In this document: positions 8,683 through 16,534 of the stretch, piece by piece
Layout: each line of letters opens with the position of its first letter
Position numbering within the stretch: the stretch's first letter is position 1
NCBI GenBank assembly: GCA_905210545.1
Contig: CAJLXC010000019.1
Coordinates: 1 to 24,958 of the forward strand
Origin: an uncultured Eubacteriales bacterium
Lineage (GTDB): Bacteria; Bacillota; Clostridia; Christensenellales; Borkfalkiaceae
Direction: 5' to 3'
DNA length: 24,958 nucleotides
The notes under the pieces: generated by a model
Seen by the model: only the letters and a program-made list of their open reading frames with translations
The model's database searches: none
Told to the model about the DNA's origin: nothing
Position numbers and translations under genes: made by a program

Positions 8683-8712
8683 AAAAAAGAACCCCGCGTG
8701 GTTCTTTTTTTC
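8683..8712 (+). terminator. intrinsic terminator of the asnS-rnc-smc-ftsY operon
   Basis: An 11-bp perfect stem (8683-8693 with 8700-8710) closed by a 6-base loop ends in a run of T. It has A-tracts on the left arm and could also act for leftward transcription. Confidence 0.85.
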
Positions 8713-8740
8713 TGTATAAAACCAAAGTTTTCGATATAAA

Positions 8741-8776
8741 CCGAGCGGGCAAGAAAAAGCTTTCTTGCCCGCTCGG
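8741..8776 (-). terminator. terminator of aspA (16-bp perfect hairpin)
   Basis: Arms 8741-8756 and 8761-8776 are perfectly complementary over 16 bp around an AAGC loop. On the minus strand the hairpin lies about 28 bases after the aspA stop and is followed by TTTATAT, a modest U-tract. On the plus strand A residues follow. It probably acts mainly on aspA and insulates it from ftsY. Confidence 0.75.
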
Positions 8777-8804
8777 AAAAAAGTATATTGCGGATAAGCT
8801 GAAA

Positions 8805-10205
8805 TCAGTCGTTTCCCGGTTCCGTCATCGTAAACGGATCGAGAATTTTATCGAGAAGCGCGTCGTCTATAAGCTTTCTTTCTTTTACGAGATCTTTGAT
8901 TCTTACGTTCTTTTTCAAAGCTTCCTTTGCAAGCTCCGCCGATTTTTTGTAGCCGAGATAGGGGCATAACGCGGTAACCGTGCCTACGCTGTCGTAAAGC
9001 AGTTTTTCGCAGTGATCTCTGTTGGATTTTATCCCTTTGATGCAGTTTACGGTAAGGGTTTTAATCGCGTTTTTCATACAGGTGAGCGACTCGAACAGCT
9101 TATAAAAAATAACCGGTTCAAACGCGTTCAGTTCGAGTTGTCCCGCTTCCGCGGCGACTGCTATCGTGGTATCGTTTCCCATAACGGCAAACGCCACCTG
9201 CGAAACGACTTCCGGTATAACGGGGTTTACTTTGCCCGGCATTATAGAAGAGCCGTTCTGCATCGCGGGGAGAACGATTTCTTCAAATCCCGTTTTAGGT
9301 CCGCTCGACATAAGTCTTAAATCGTTGCACATTTTAGAGAGCGAAACCGCCATGGTTTTAAGCGCGCCCGAAACGAATACGAATCCGTCAAGATTCTGAG
9401 TGGAATCTATCAGATTTTTCGCCTGTTTCAGGTCGTATCCCGTTATTTTTTTGAGTTCGGGTACGATTCCGTCCAGATATTTTCTTTTAACGTTTATCGC
9501 CGTGCCTATCGCCGTGCCGCCGAGATTTAAAACGTACATTTCTTTCACGGCGTCCATAAACAGGTTAAGGCATCTTTTTATTCCGGAAGCGTAAGCCGCG
9601 AATTCCTGACCGAGCCTTATCGGAACGGCGTCTTCTAATTGCGTTCTGCCCATCTTGATGACGTCGTTGAATTCTTCCGCTTTATCGTTAAGCGCGCAGA
9701 TGAGTTCCTGTGCGTTTTTCTCGAGTTCCAGCGACAATTCTATAACCGTGAGTTTGCCCGCGGTGGGAATAACGTCGTTGGTGGATTGAGAACGATTCAC
9801 GTGGTCGTTGGGGTGGCAGAGGTATTCGCCTTTTTTTCCGCCCATAATTTCGGTGGCGCGGTTTGCGATTACTTCGTTCACGTTCATATTCGCGGTAGTG
9901 CCTGCGCCGCCCTGAATCGCGTCCGTTATAAACCATTCGTCAAGTTTGCCGGCAAGAGCTTCGTCGCACGCTTTTACGATTGCGTCCGCGCGCTTTTCGT
10001 CGAGCGAACCCGCTTTAAGGTTGGTTATCGCCGCGGCTTTTTTTATTCTTACCGCGTTTTTAATGAAACGAGCGTTTTGCGGAATACCCGTTATGTAAAA
10101 GTTTTCATATCCTCTTAACGTCTGAACGCCGTAATACGCGTCCGAAGGGACGTTTAACGTGCCTATAGAATCGCTTTCCGTTCTCGTGCCGAAATTTTCC
10201 TGCAT
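8805..10205 (-). CDS. aspA: aspartate ammonia-lyase
   Basis: The enzyme reversibly deaminates L-aspartate to fumarate and ammonia in the cytoplasm. It belongs to the fumarase/aspartase superfamily. The 466 residues include SQSTNDVIPTA, the signature GSSIMPGKVNPVIPE (about residues 318-332) and EAGQLELNAFEP. The NDTT and EAGQLELN context favours aspartase over class II fumarase, though this distinction is by recognition only. The frame extends 20 codons further upstream, but the ATG at 10203-10205 carries a strong AAGGAG site and lies just behind a predicted promoter, so it is preferred. It is divergent from an Lrp/AsnC regulator that likely controls it. Confidence 0.9.
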   Translation of the reverse strand: MQENFGTRTESDSIGTLNVPSDAYYGVQTLRGYENFYITGIPQNARFIKNAVRIKKAAAITNLKAGSLDEKRADAIVKACDEALAGKLDEWFITDAIQGGAGTTANMNVNEVIANRATEIMGGKKGEYLCHPNDHVNRSQSTNDVIPTAGKLTVIELSLELEKNAQELICALNDKAEEFNDVIKMGRTQLEDAVPIRLGQEFAAYASGIKRCLNLFMDAVKEMYVLNLGGTAIGTAINVKRKYLDGIVPELKKITGYDLKQAKNLIDSTQNLDGFVFVSGALKTMAVSLSKMCNDLRLMSSGPKTGFEEIVLPAMQNGSSIMPGKVNPVIPEVVSQVAFAVMGNDTTIAVAAEAGQLELNAFEPVIFYKLFESLTCMKNAIKTLTVNCIKGIKSNRDHCEKLLYDSVGTVTALCPYLGYKKSAELAKEALKKNVRIKDLVKERKLIDDALLDKILDPFTMTEPGND

Positions 10206-10230
10206 AGTTTTTCTCCTTAATTGCGAATAC

Positions 10231-10259
10231 ATTTTAGTCCCGTCGTTATAAATAGTCAA
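10231..10259 (-). promoter_or_regulatory. sigma-A-type promoter of aspA
   Basis: On the minus strand TTGACT (10254-10259 complement) and TAAAAT (10231-10236 complement) are 17 bases apart. The start would be near 10224, just upstream of the AAGGAG site. This supports the shorter aspA reading. Confidence 0.65.
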
Positions 10260-10282
10260 CGTCATAAAGAAAAAAATAAAAG

Positions 10283-10300
10283 TTTTTATTTAAATAAAAA
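10283..10300. promoter_or_regulatory. perfect 18-bp AT palindrome, candidate Lrp operator
   Basis: The sequence TTTTTATTTAAATAAAAA is exactly self-complementary. It sits between the divergent aspA and lrp promoters, 23 bp from the aspA -35 element and 37 bp from the lrp -35 element. Lrp/AsnC proteins bind AT-rich palindromes of this kind and often regulate the divergent neighbour. The role is inferred. Confidence 0.45.
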
Positions 10301-10337
10301 TAACAGTAATGAAAATTAAAAAAAAACAAAAAAACGC

Positions 10338-10366
10338 TTGAAAATTTTATGATTATAAAGTATACT
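10338..10366 (+). promoter_or_regulatory. sigma-A-type promoter of the Lrp/AsnC gene
   Basis: TTGAAA (10338-10343) and TATACT (10361-10366) are separated by 17 bases, followed by an AAAGGAG site and the ATG at 10394. Confidence 0.65.
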
Positions 10367-10393
10367 TTAATCAAAGAAAAAAAGGAGAAATTT

Positions 10394-10837
10394 ATGGCGA
10401 GAGAAATAGACGAACTCGATCTTAAAATTTTAAGACTGTTACAGAACGACGCGCGCATTTCCTTCAAGTCGATTGCGGAACGGGTTTTCGTTTCCACTCC
10501 GACCGTTGCCGCACGCATAGATGAACTTACCGAAAGGGGAATCATTAAAGGCTATTATACCGAAATTGACAACTCGGTTTTTGAAAACGTGATAAAAGCG
10601 TATATAGATATGGAGGTTTCTCCGTCTGCAAAAGAAAAGCTTTACGAGTACTTGCGCTCTTCTCCGCAGGTTACGGAATGTTCGCGCGTTACGGGCGAAT
10701 ATTCTCTTCTTATCAAGGTGCTTTTTAAAAACACGCTCGATATGGATAAATTTTTAAACGAGTTACAGCATTACGGAAGAACCAAAACGCAAATCGTTTT
10801 TTCTTCCGTTATAGACCACAGGGGCGTTATAATATGA
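10394..10837 (+). CDS. Lrp/AsnC-family transcriptional regulator
   Basis: The 147-residue protein has a family-typical length. An N-terminal winged helix-turn-helix (about residues 4-60, DELDLKILRLLQNDAR then TPTVAARIDELTERGII) is followed by the RAM ligand-binding domain (about 65-147, with VTGEYSLLIKV and a FSSVIDHRG end). The ATG at 10394 has an AAAGGAG site; an in-frame ATG 15 codons earlier lies inside the promoter spacer and is rejected. It is divergent from aspA, so it probably senses an amino acid such as aspartate or asparagine and controls aspartate breakdown. The ligand is inferred from context only. Confidence 0.9.
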   Translation: MAREIDELDLKILRLLQNDARISFKSIAERVFVSTPTVAARIDELTERGIIKGYYTEIDNSVFENVIKAYIDMEVSPSAKEKLYEYLRSSPQVTECSRVTGEYSLLIKVLFKNTLDMDKFLNELQHYGRTKTQIVFSSVIDHRGVII

Positions 10838-10872
10838 AAAAATAACGGCGGATTTTCTGCCGTTATTTTTTT
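10837..10872. terminator. bidirectional terminator between the Lrp and DUF4130 genes
   Basis: A 13-bp stem (10837-10849 with 10859-10871) has a 9-base loop, an A-tract on one side and a T-tract on the other. It overlaps the Lrp stop codon and ends 9 bp before the converging DUF4130 gene's stop, so it can serve both genes. Confidence 0.8.
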
Positions 10873-10880
10873 GTGCCGAT

Positions 10881-11624
10881 TTATTCTTCGTAAGCTTCCG
10901 GAGTAAAACGACGATACCTTTTAGGCATACGCGCGTTTTGCTGCCGCTCGTTTTTTCGTTCCGCGATATTTACTTCTTTATAATATCTTTTCCACAAATT
11001 TTCAAATTCGGTTTCCCGTTCGGACGGCTTAAAATCCGCTTTTAAGTCGGTATCGTCGAATTTAAGTCTGAACCCGTCTGAAATTGCAAGCCTGCCGCGT
11101 TTCACGTCGTGGATTATAAAAGGCAGCCCTGAAAATCTTTTAAGAAAATGCGGGGCGAGAGATTCGGTAATGTCGTTGTCTGGCGAATATCTTGCGTATA
11201 TTACGCCGCCCGCGGATTCCCTGAATCGCAAAAATCCCTTCATCAAGTGAATTTCCGAGCGAACCTTGCGTTCGGTAAAAACGAATTCCGAGACGATCGG
11301 ATCGGAAAGATTCGCATACACGTTTTTTCTCGCCGCCAGCGTTTTATACGCAAAGTTGAAAGCGATGAGCATCGCCTTGTCGTTTCCCGAGGAGAGGCAC
11401 GTTTTAAGCGAATCCGTAACATAATACCCGCCGTATTTTACGAGCGCGGTTTGCACGCGTTCCGCGTTTTTTTCGTCGGTGAATATTTTTATCAACACGT
11501 CGCCGAGCTTCGGTTGAAAAATTTTCCCGTCGGTCACGTCGTCGGGTATGATTTTTTCCGTAAAGCTTTTAAATAAGGCGCATAAAACGCCGTTTATAGA
11601 TTTTTCCGTTACGAATACCGTCAT
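10881..11624 (-). CDS. TIGR03915-like / DUF4130 DNA-metabolism protein
   Basis: The 247-residue soluble protein matches the family described as probable DNA metabolism protein (TIGR03915, DUF4130). Recognisable parts are an ERKVRSEIHLMKGFLRF segment near the middle and a conserved C-terminal tail with WKRYYKEVNIAERKN, then QQNARMPKRY. In related genomes this family travels with a radical SAM partner and a uracil-DNA-glycosylase-superfamily domain. Here it overlaps the radical SAM gene by 4 bp (ATGA), implying coupled translation. Its chemistry is not established. A deoxyinosine glycosylase of the UDG superfamily is encoded about 5 kb away (18098-18595). Family identification is by remembered motifs; function is inferred from context. 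Confidence 0.8.
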   Translation of the reverse strand: MTVFVTEKSINGVLCALFKSFTEKIIPDDVTDGKIFQPKLGDVLIKIFTDEKNAERVQTALVKYGGYYVTDSLKTCLSSGNDKAMLIAFNFAYKTLAARKNVYANLSDPIVSEFVFTERKVRSEIHLMKGFLRFRESAGGVIYARYSPDNDITESLAPHFLKRFSGLPFIIHDVKRGRLAISDGFRLKFDDTDLKADFKPSERETEFENLWKRYYKEVNIAERKNERQQNARMPKRYRRFTPEAYEE

Positions 11625-12877
11625 AGTTCCCCCGTGAGCGCGGACAGCGCGGCTGAATTGCCCGAATAGTCCGCGTCGAACATAGAAATTTGTCTGCTTT
11701 CTCCGTATTGTGGCTCGGAAAGCAACTTATTAAGATCGTTGCCGTCGCTTCCCGAGAATTTACCGCCGCAGGTGATAAAGTGTCGTGCGCGTTTTAGAGT
11801 TACACGCATTCGTTTAAGGTCTTCGAAACCGAGCTTTGTATACTTTCTCGCGGCAACGATCCGCATCGCGCTTTTAACGCCGATCCCGGGGACTCTCACG
11901 AGCGAAGCGAAGGACGCGGAATTTATTTCCACGGGGAAAAGGTCTAAATGCTTTAACGCCCAAAAGCTTTTCGGATCGTAGTCGAGCGGCAGATTGCCTA
12001 CGCTATCGGTTATTTCGTCCGCGGTAAAGCCGTAAAATCTTAAAAGCCAGTCCGCCTGATAAAGGCGGTGTTCGCGGATTTTGGGAACGGGTTCGTAGGG
12101 CAGAACGGAGCTTTCGAAGTTGGTGGGGATATAAGACGAGTAATACATACGTTTAAGCCTGAAATTTTTGTACAACGCTTCCGTGAGCTTTAAAATATGC
12201 GCGTCGCTCTCGGGCGAAGCTCCTATAATCATCTGTGAAGTCTGTCCCGCGGGCAGAAAAATTCTTCTGCTTCGGTACTCGGAATACCTTTCCCGGGCAA
12301 GCATTTTCATCGGCGCGACTATCGCGTTTTTATCTTTTTGCGGAGCGAGGAGTTTAAGGCTTTTTTCGTCGGGAAGCTCTATGTTAAAGCTCATTCTGTC
12401 GGCAAGAAACGCCGTTTTCTCTATAAGAAGAGGATCGGCGAAAGGTATTCCTTTAACGTGAATATACCCGTTAAAGCCGTATACCTCGCGCAGCCGCTTA
12501 ACGGTTTCGTATAACGCTTCCATCGTATAGTTCGGACTTTTTAGCACGGCTGAAGACAAAAACAAGCCTTCTATGTAGTTGCGCTTGTAAAACTGCATAA
12601 CCAGCTCGCAGATTTCGTCGGGCGAAGCGGTCGCTCTCGGCGTTGATAAAGAACGCCTGTTGACGCAATACGCGCAGTCGTAAACACAGTCGTTCGACAA
12701 AAGAATTTTTATGAGAGAAACGCATCTGCCGTCCGGGGTAAACGAGTGGCAGATACCCGAAAAATGCGCGTTTCCGAGTTGTCCGCTTTTATACTTTCTC
12801 TCCGAGCCGGAAGACGAGCAGGATACGTCGTATTTTGCGCCGTCGGTAAGCACGGCAAGTCTTTTTTCGTCTAACAT
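11621..12877 (-). CDS. putative DNA modification/repair radical SAM protein (TIGR03916-like)
   Basis: The 418-residue protein carries the radical SAM 4Fe-4S motif CVYDCAYC (Cys64, Cys68, Cys71) followed by a TIM-barrel-like region and GQTSQMIIGASPESD. A helix-hairpin-helix-like segment near the C-terminus (LVRVPGIGVKSAMRIVAAR) suggests DNA binding. This combination matches the putative DNA modification/repair radical SAM family linked to DUF4130 proteins and UDG-type domains. Further cysteines (20, 43, 52) lie before the cluster. The ATG has an AAGGTG site. A promoter lies directly upstream and carries a LexA-like box. The reaction catalysed is unknown. Confidence 0.87.
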   Translation of the reverse strand: MLDEKRLAVLTDGAKYDVSCSSSGSERKYKSGQLGNAHFSGICHSFTPDGRCVSLIKILLSNDCVYDCAYCVNRRSLSTPRATASPDEICELVMQFYKRNYIEGLFLSSAVLKSPNYTMEALYETVKRLREVYGFNGYIHVKGIPFADPLLIEKTAFLADRMSFNIELPDEKSLKLLAPQKDKNAIVAPMKMLARERYSEYRSRRIFLPAGQTSQMIIGASPESDAHILKLTEALYKNFRLKRMYYSSYIPTNFESSVLPYEPVPKIREHRLYQADWLLRFYGFTADEITDSVGNLPLDYDPKSFWALKHLDLFPVEINSASFASLVRVPGIGVKSAMRIVAARKYTKLGFEDLKRMRVTLKRARHFITCGGKFSGSDGNDLNKLLSEPQYGESRQISMFDADYSGNSAALSALTGEL

Positions 12878-12894
12878 AATTTCACCTTGCTCGT

Positions 12895-12924
12895 ATTATA
12901 ACCCGTAACGACGAATAAAGTCAA
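12895..12924 (-). promoter_or_regulatory. sigma-A-type promoter of the radical SAM/DUF4130 pair
   Basis: On the minus strand TTGACT (12919-12924 complement) and TATAAT (12895-12900 complement) are 18 bases apart. The start near 12888 leaves a leader of only about 11 nt, at the edge of the AAGGTG ribosome binding site. Confidence 0.6.
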
Positions 12925-12935
12925 ACAAATGTTTG
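12922..12935. promoter_or_regulatory. LexA-like (SOS) box overlapping the -35 element
   Basis: CAAACAAATGTTTG matches the Bacillota LexA/DinR box CGAACRNRYGTTYG at 13 of 14 positions, the one difference being A for G at position 2. It overlaps the -35 element of the radical SAM promoter, a standard position for repression. The match is seen; LexA control is inferred. Confidence 0.4.
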
Positions 12936-13018
12936 TATTTCAAGAAAAAATAATGCAGGTAATTTTTTCCTTTTTTACCGATAAGCTTTTTGCCGCGTTC
13001 CGCTATATAAAGGAGTTA

Positions 13019-13055
13019 TAAAAAAACGCCGCCCGAAATAAAACCCGTCAGGCGG
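13019..13055 (-). terminator. terminator of spoIIE
   Basis: On the minus strand a GC-rich hairpin (CCGCC at 13029-13033 pairing with GGCGG at 13051-13055, 17-base loop) overlaps the spoIIE stop codon and is followed by a run of seven T. The stem is short but the U-tract is strong. Confidence 0.5.
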
Positions 13056-15339
13056 AAAACGTTTCCGATTTTTTATAGACTCTTACCGCAAGCACGCTCA
13101 TATCGTCGTGTTTTTTGCCGTCGGCAAGAGAGATCGCTTTGTTCAAAAGCTCGTCCGCAAGCGTTTGCGGGTTTTTGGCGGGGACTTTCCGCAAAAATTC
13201 GATAACGTCCTGAGAAGAGCCGAACGCGTCCGAAACGCCGTCCGTCGTAAGCACTATCATATCTCCGTCGTGAAGTTCCGCAGAGCATACGGACGGTTTA
13301 AGTTCCTCTAAAATGCCGAGCGGCAGGGTGTTGCCTTCTATGATTCTCACGCCGCCGTCGCTTACGATAAACCCGTAAGGCGAGCCGTATTTGATAAAAT
13401 CGGCGGAGCAGGATCTTAAATCCACCACGGAAACGTCAAGCGCGGTGAAACTGTCCTCCGCGTTTACCGATAAAAGCTTGTTTACCGTGCCTAATATGAG
13501 ATTGCTTTCCATACCCGCTTTATAAAAGCTTTCTATAAGAGAGAGCGAAACGGAAGAAATCGCTTCCGCGTCCGTGCCGCTGCCCATTCCGTCCGACAGC
13601 GCGACGAGAAATTTGTCTTCGGATATTCGCGATACCGCGTGCGTGTCGCCGCTGATCTCCGAACCGTCTTTGGTTACCTTGGAAATGCCGAAGACCGCGT
13701 CGTAATCGGGCGTCCGCCTGAAAACCAGATAGCATTTGTCTTCCGTTATGTTGTTTTTCTCCGTAAGCGTCATTGCAAAACCCATTGTTTTGTCTATGAC
13801 GATCTGAAGAGCTTTGACCGAAAATTCTCTCATACAAAGCACAAGGCACAAAGTAGTTCTTTCGTCTTCGCCGTAAATAAGCAGCTCGCTCGCGAAAAAG
13901 CCGTTTTTTAAGAGTTCGCCCGAAATCCGCCTTTCAAGCTTGCTCTGATATTTAAGCATCGCTCCCGATTCGAGCGCAAGTCCGCGCAAAATCTCTGAAA
14001 TGCCTTCCGCTTCTTCCGCGATAAGTTCTCTGCCCGTGGCAAGATTAGAAGCGTTTATCGCGTAAGAACGGTATTCCGTCAGCATTTTATTAAGACCGAA
14101 CGTCATTTCTCCGAGTTTAACGCACCTGTCTCCGAGAGAAGACGGTACGTCAATAAGAGAGAGTTTGCCTTTGGCGAAGCCAACGTCTATCATTTTGGCG
14201 ATTTCTTCTTCCGTGTCGAACTCGAATTTTTTACATTTCCCGTAATTAGGGCATGGCTTGCACACGTTAAGCTTTATTTCCTTGGCGATTGCCGCTTTGG
14301 ATTTTTCGCGCGTCGCGCCGTTTTTTTTCAGCGCGGAAAAAGCCCAAGCCATTTCCGTGAACACGCCGGACAATTCGTACAGTCTGTTAGAGAGCATAAG
14401 CCTGTTTCTGTTGATGGTCGTTCTCGTGAGCTGTTTTTCTCTGAAAGACGATAATTTTTCCTTTAACGCCGCCAAAGGCTTGTGCGGTATAACCACGAAT
14501 ACCGCCGCGGCGATAAGCGCGGGCAGCAGGTCGGAAAGGGTGTAACCGCCGTAAACGCCGAAAACGACTTCCGTCACGTAGTCGCAAAGCGGAACGGCTG
14601 CGGCGGCAGCGTATCTCGATAATCCCGAAAATCCGTCTGCGACGATACCCGCAAGCATCACGGCGGCAACGTAACGCACGTCGCCGTAGTAAACGGCAAG
14701 ACTTATCCCGAAAACCGCCGAAACAAACGTTCCCAAGCCGAACCTTAAAAGGTAGCACGCCGTCAATAAGGAAAACAGCGTAACGCCCTTCCATACGTAA
14801 GGCGAAAGCAGATTGCACACTCCGAGTCCCGTCGCTATCACGGCGATTGCGGCGGCAGCAAACTCTTCGTAAGAAAATTTTATTTTAAGCCCCTTTTCGC
14901 CGAAGGCTTTTCCCGCTATGTATAAAACGGGCGCGAAAAACGAGGTGACGAGAAGCACGAGCGCGCGTTTTTCAAACGTTGTATTAAGCGAGGAATCTCC
15001 GAGAAACAGATAGCATAAAAGCGATATGGCGGTAAAAACGGCGAGTTCCGATTTGACTTTAATCCTTAAACGGGAATAGAGAAGCTTTACCGCCGCGAGA
15101 AACACCGCGGAAACGGCAATCGGCAGGAGCGAACCGTACGCGCCAAGAATGACCGAAGCGAGAATAAGCTCCGCAAGAGAAATTACGAGCGAAAATCCGA
15201 GATTTAACGCCGCCGCGAAGGGCGCGACCGAATAGGGAAAAGTTTCCCTCTCCAAACTGCCGAATATCATAAAACAGAATAGTAAAAGAATATATTTGAT
15301 TACGGAAAGATAATACAAAGGGTTTTTACGTTTTTTCAT
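13048..15339 (-). CDS. spoIIE: stage II sporulation protein E (PP2C-type phosphatase)
   Basis: SpoIIE is the membrane-bound serine phosphatase that dephosphorylates SpoIIAA to release sigma-F in the forespore, and it takes part in polar septation. The 763-residue protein (B. subtilis form is slightly longer) has about ten hydrophobic segments in the first 300 residues. A central regulatory region follows with a cysteine cluster CKPCPNYGKC, then a C-terminal PP2C domain (about 560-763) with ALSDGMGSGTDA and VLTTDGVSDAF, which keep the metal-binding aspartates. Its presence indicates a sporulating organism. The start ATG at 15337-15339 has only a weak GGCGGT-like site. A TATAAT lies at 15370-15375 on the minus strand without a well-spaced -35 element, which would fit an activator-dependent promoter, but no convincing Spo0A box was found. 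Confidence 0.93.
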   Translation of the reverse strand: MKKRKNPLYYLSVIKYILLLFCFMIFGSLERETFPYSVAPFAAALNLGFSLVISLAELILASVILGAYGSLLPIAVSAVFLAAVKLLYSRLRIKVKSELAVFTAISLLCYLFLGDSSLNTTFEKRALVLLVTSFFAPVLYIAGKAFGEKGLKIKFSYEEFAAAAIAVIATGLGVCNLLSPYVWKGVTLFSLLTACYLLRFGLGTFVSAVFGISLAVYYGDVRYVAAVMLAGIVADGFSGLSRYAAAAAVPLCDYVTEVVFGVYGGYTLSDLLPALIAAAVFVVIPHKPLAALKEKLSSFREKQLTRTTINRNRLMLSNRLYELSGVFTEMAWAFSALKKNGATREKSKAAIAKEIKLNVCKPCPNYGKCKKFEFDTEEEIAKMIDVGFAKGKLSLIDVPSSLGDRCVKLGEMTFGLNKMLTEYRSYAINASNLATGRELIAEEAEGISEILRGLALESGAMLKYQSKLERRISGELLKNGFFASELLIYGEDERTTLCLVLCMREFSVKALQIVIDKTMGFAMTLTEKNNITEDKCYLVFRRTPDYDAVFGISKVTKDGSEISGDTHAVSRISEDKFLVALSDGMGSGTDAEAISSVSLSLIESFYKAGMESNLILGTVNKLLSVNAEDSFTALDVSVVDLRSCSADFIKYGSPYGFIVSDGGVRIIEGNTLPLGILEELKPSVCSAELHDGDMIVLTTDGVSDAFGSSQDVIEFLRKVPAKNPQTLADELLNKAISLADGKKHDDMSVLAVRVYKKSETFSA

Positions 15340-15484
15340 ACGACCGCCGCGTTATGTTTTCTTATTTGCATTATAAATAGCGGAATTGCGAAAATTTTGT
15401 GCAAAATTGTTTATTTAAAAGGTATATTGCCGTAAAAGAAAAACAAGCGGTAAAAATTCGTTGAAATAATTATTAAAAAAGTCT

Positions 15485-15513
15485 TTGATTTTTCCGAAAA
15501 AATAATGTAATAT
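15485..15513 (+). promoter_or_regulatory. possible promoter of the ddh operon
   Basis: TTGATT (15485-15490) and TAATAT (15508-15513) are 17 bases apart. The implied start near 15520 would fall at the end of the AGGAG site (15516-15520), leaving a very short leader, so this assignment is weak. Confidence 0.3.
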
Positions 15514-15530
15514 ATAGGAGAAGTATTTTA

Positions 15531-16523
15531 ATGTTCAAAGTCGCGATAGTCGGTTACGGAAACGTCGGAAGAGGCGCGGAACTCGCGTTGAGAAAAAATT
15601 CCGATGCGGAATGCGTGGGGATTTTTACGAGAAGAAACCCCGAAGAAATCGTTTCGGTTACGGGGTTGCCCGTGTTTAAAACGGAAATACTTGAAAGATT
15701 GTCCGAACATAACGGCGCGTGCGCCCGTCCGGACGTTCTTATTCTTTGCGGCGGCAGTGCGTGCGATCTTCCGCAAACCGCGCCGGAATACCTTAAAAAA
15801 TTCAATACCGTGGATTCGTTCGATAACCACGCCAAAATACCGGCGTATTATCGCAAAATGGACGAAACGGCAAAAAAACACGGAAAACTCTGCGTCGTTT
15901 CGGTCGGTTGGGATCCGGGACTGTTTTCTATGGCGAGAGCGGTTTTTTCGGAAGCTTTAACGGACGGCAAAACCTATACTTTTTGGGGCAGAGGCGTTTC
16001 GCAGGGGCATTCCAACGCGATTAAAGAAATTCCGGGCGTAAAACGCGCGGTTGCGTATACCGTTCCCAAAAGATCTGCGCTTAACGCAGTCAAAGCGGGA
16101 ATTTTGCCCGAGCTTTCCCTGCGCGATAAGCATATAAGAGAATGTTTTATCGTTACGGAGAAAGGCGCGGACGAAACCGCGATAGAGAATTACGTAAAAA
16201 CGATGCCCGATTATTTTGCCGATTACGATACTTCGGTGCATTTTATAGACGAAAAGGAATTCCGCGAAAAACATTCGGGATTTTCTCACGGCGGGGTGGT
16301 GATAAGAACGGGCAGAACCTTCGGCAGCAACGCCGCGGCGATAGAGCTTTCTCTCCGAGCGGACAGCAATCAGGAATTTACGGGCGGAATACTCGTCGCT
16401 TATGCGAGGGCGGCGGCAAGGCTTTATAAAGAGGGCAAAACGGGCGCGTTTACCGCGCTTGACATACCTATTAGTTATTTATCGGACAAATCGGCGGAAG
16501 ACTTAAGAAACACATTATTATAA
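15531..16523 (+). CDS. ddh: meso-diaminopimelate dehydrogenase
   Basis: Ddh makes meso-2,6-diaminopimelate from tetrahydrodipicolinate in one NADPH-dependent step, supplying lysine and peptidoglycan synthesis. The 330-residue protein starts with a Rossmann fold (VAIVGYGNVGRG, residues 4-15) and has the family-specific SVGWDPGLFS and FWGRGVSQGHSNAI segments that line the substrate and cofactor sites. Length matches the family (about 320-330). The ATG has an AGGAG site. It is the first gene of a rightward group; the small anchored protein starts 11 bp after it. Presence of Ddh implies the one-step dehydrogenase route to meso-DAP in this organism. Confidence 0.95.
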   Translation: MFKVAIVGYGNVGRGAELALRKNSDAECVGIFTRRNPEEIVSVTGLPVFKTEILERLSEHNGACARPDVLILCGGSACDLPQTAPEYLKKFNTVDSFDNHAKIPAYYRKMDETAKKHGKLCVVSVGWDPGLFSMARAVFSEALTDGKTYTFWGRGVSQGHSNAIKEIPGVKRAVAYTVPKRSALNAVKAGILPELSLRDKHIRECFIVTEKGADETAIENYVKTMPDYFADYDTSVHFIDEKEFREKHSGFSHGGVVIRTGRTFGSNAAAIELSLRADSNQEFTGGILVAYARAAARLYKEGKTGAFTALDIPISYLSDKSAEDLRNTLL

Positions 16524-16534
16524 AAAGGAGCGTT

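Noticed and set aside
15340..15420. Spo0A box and -35 element for spoIIE
   Set aside because: A TATAAT is present at 15370-15375 on the minus strand, but the nearest TTGCAC is 23 bases away and the best 0A-like heptamer matches only 5 of 7 positions. That is too weak to annotate.
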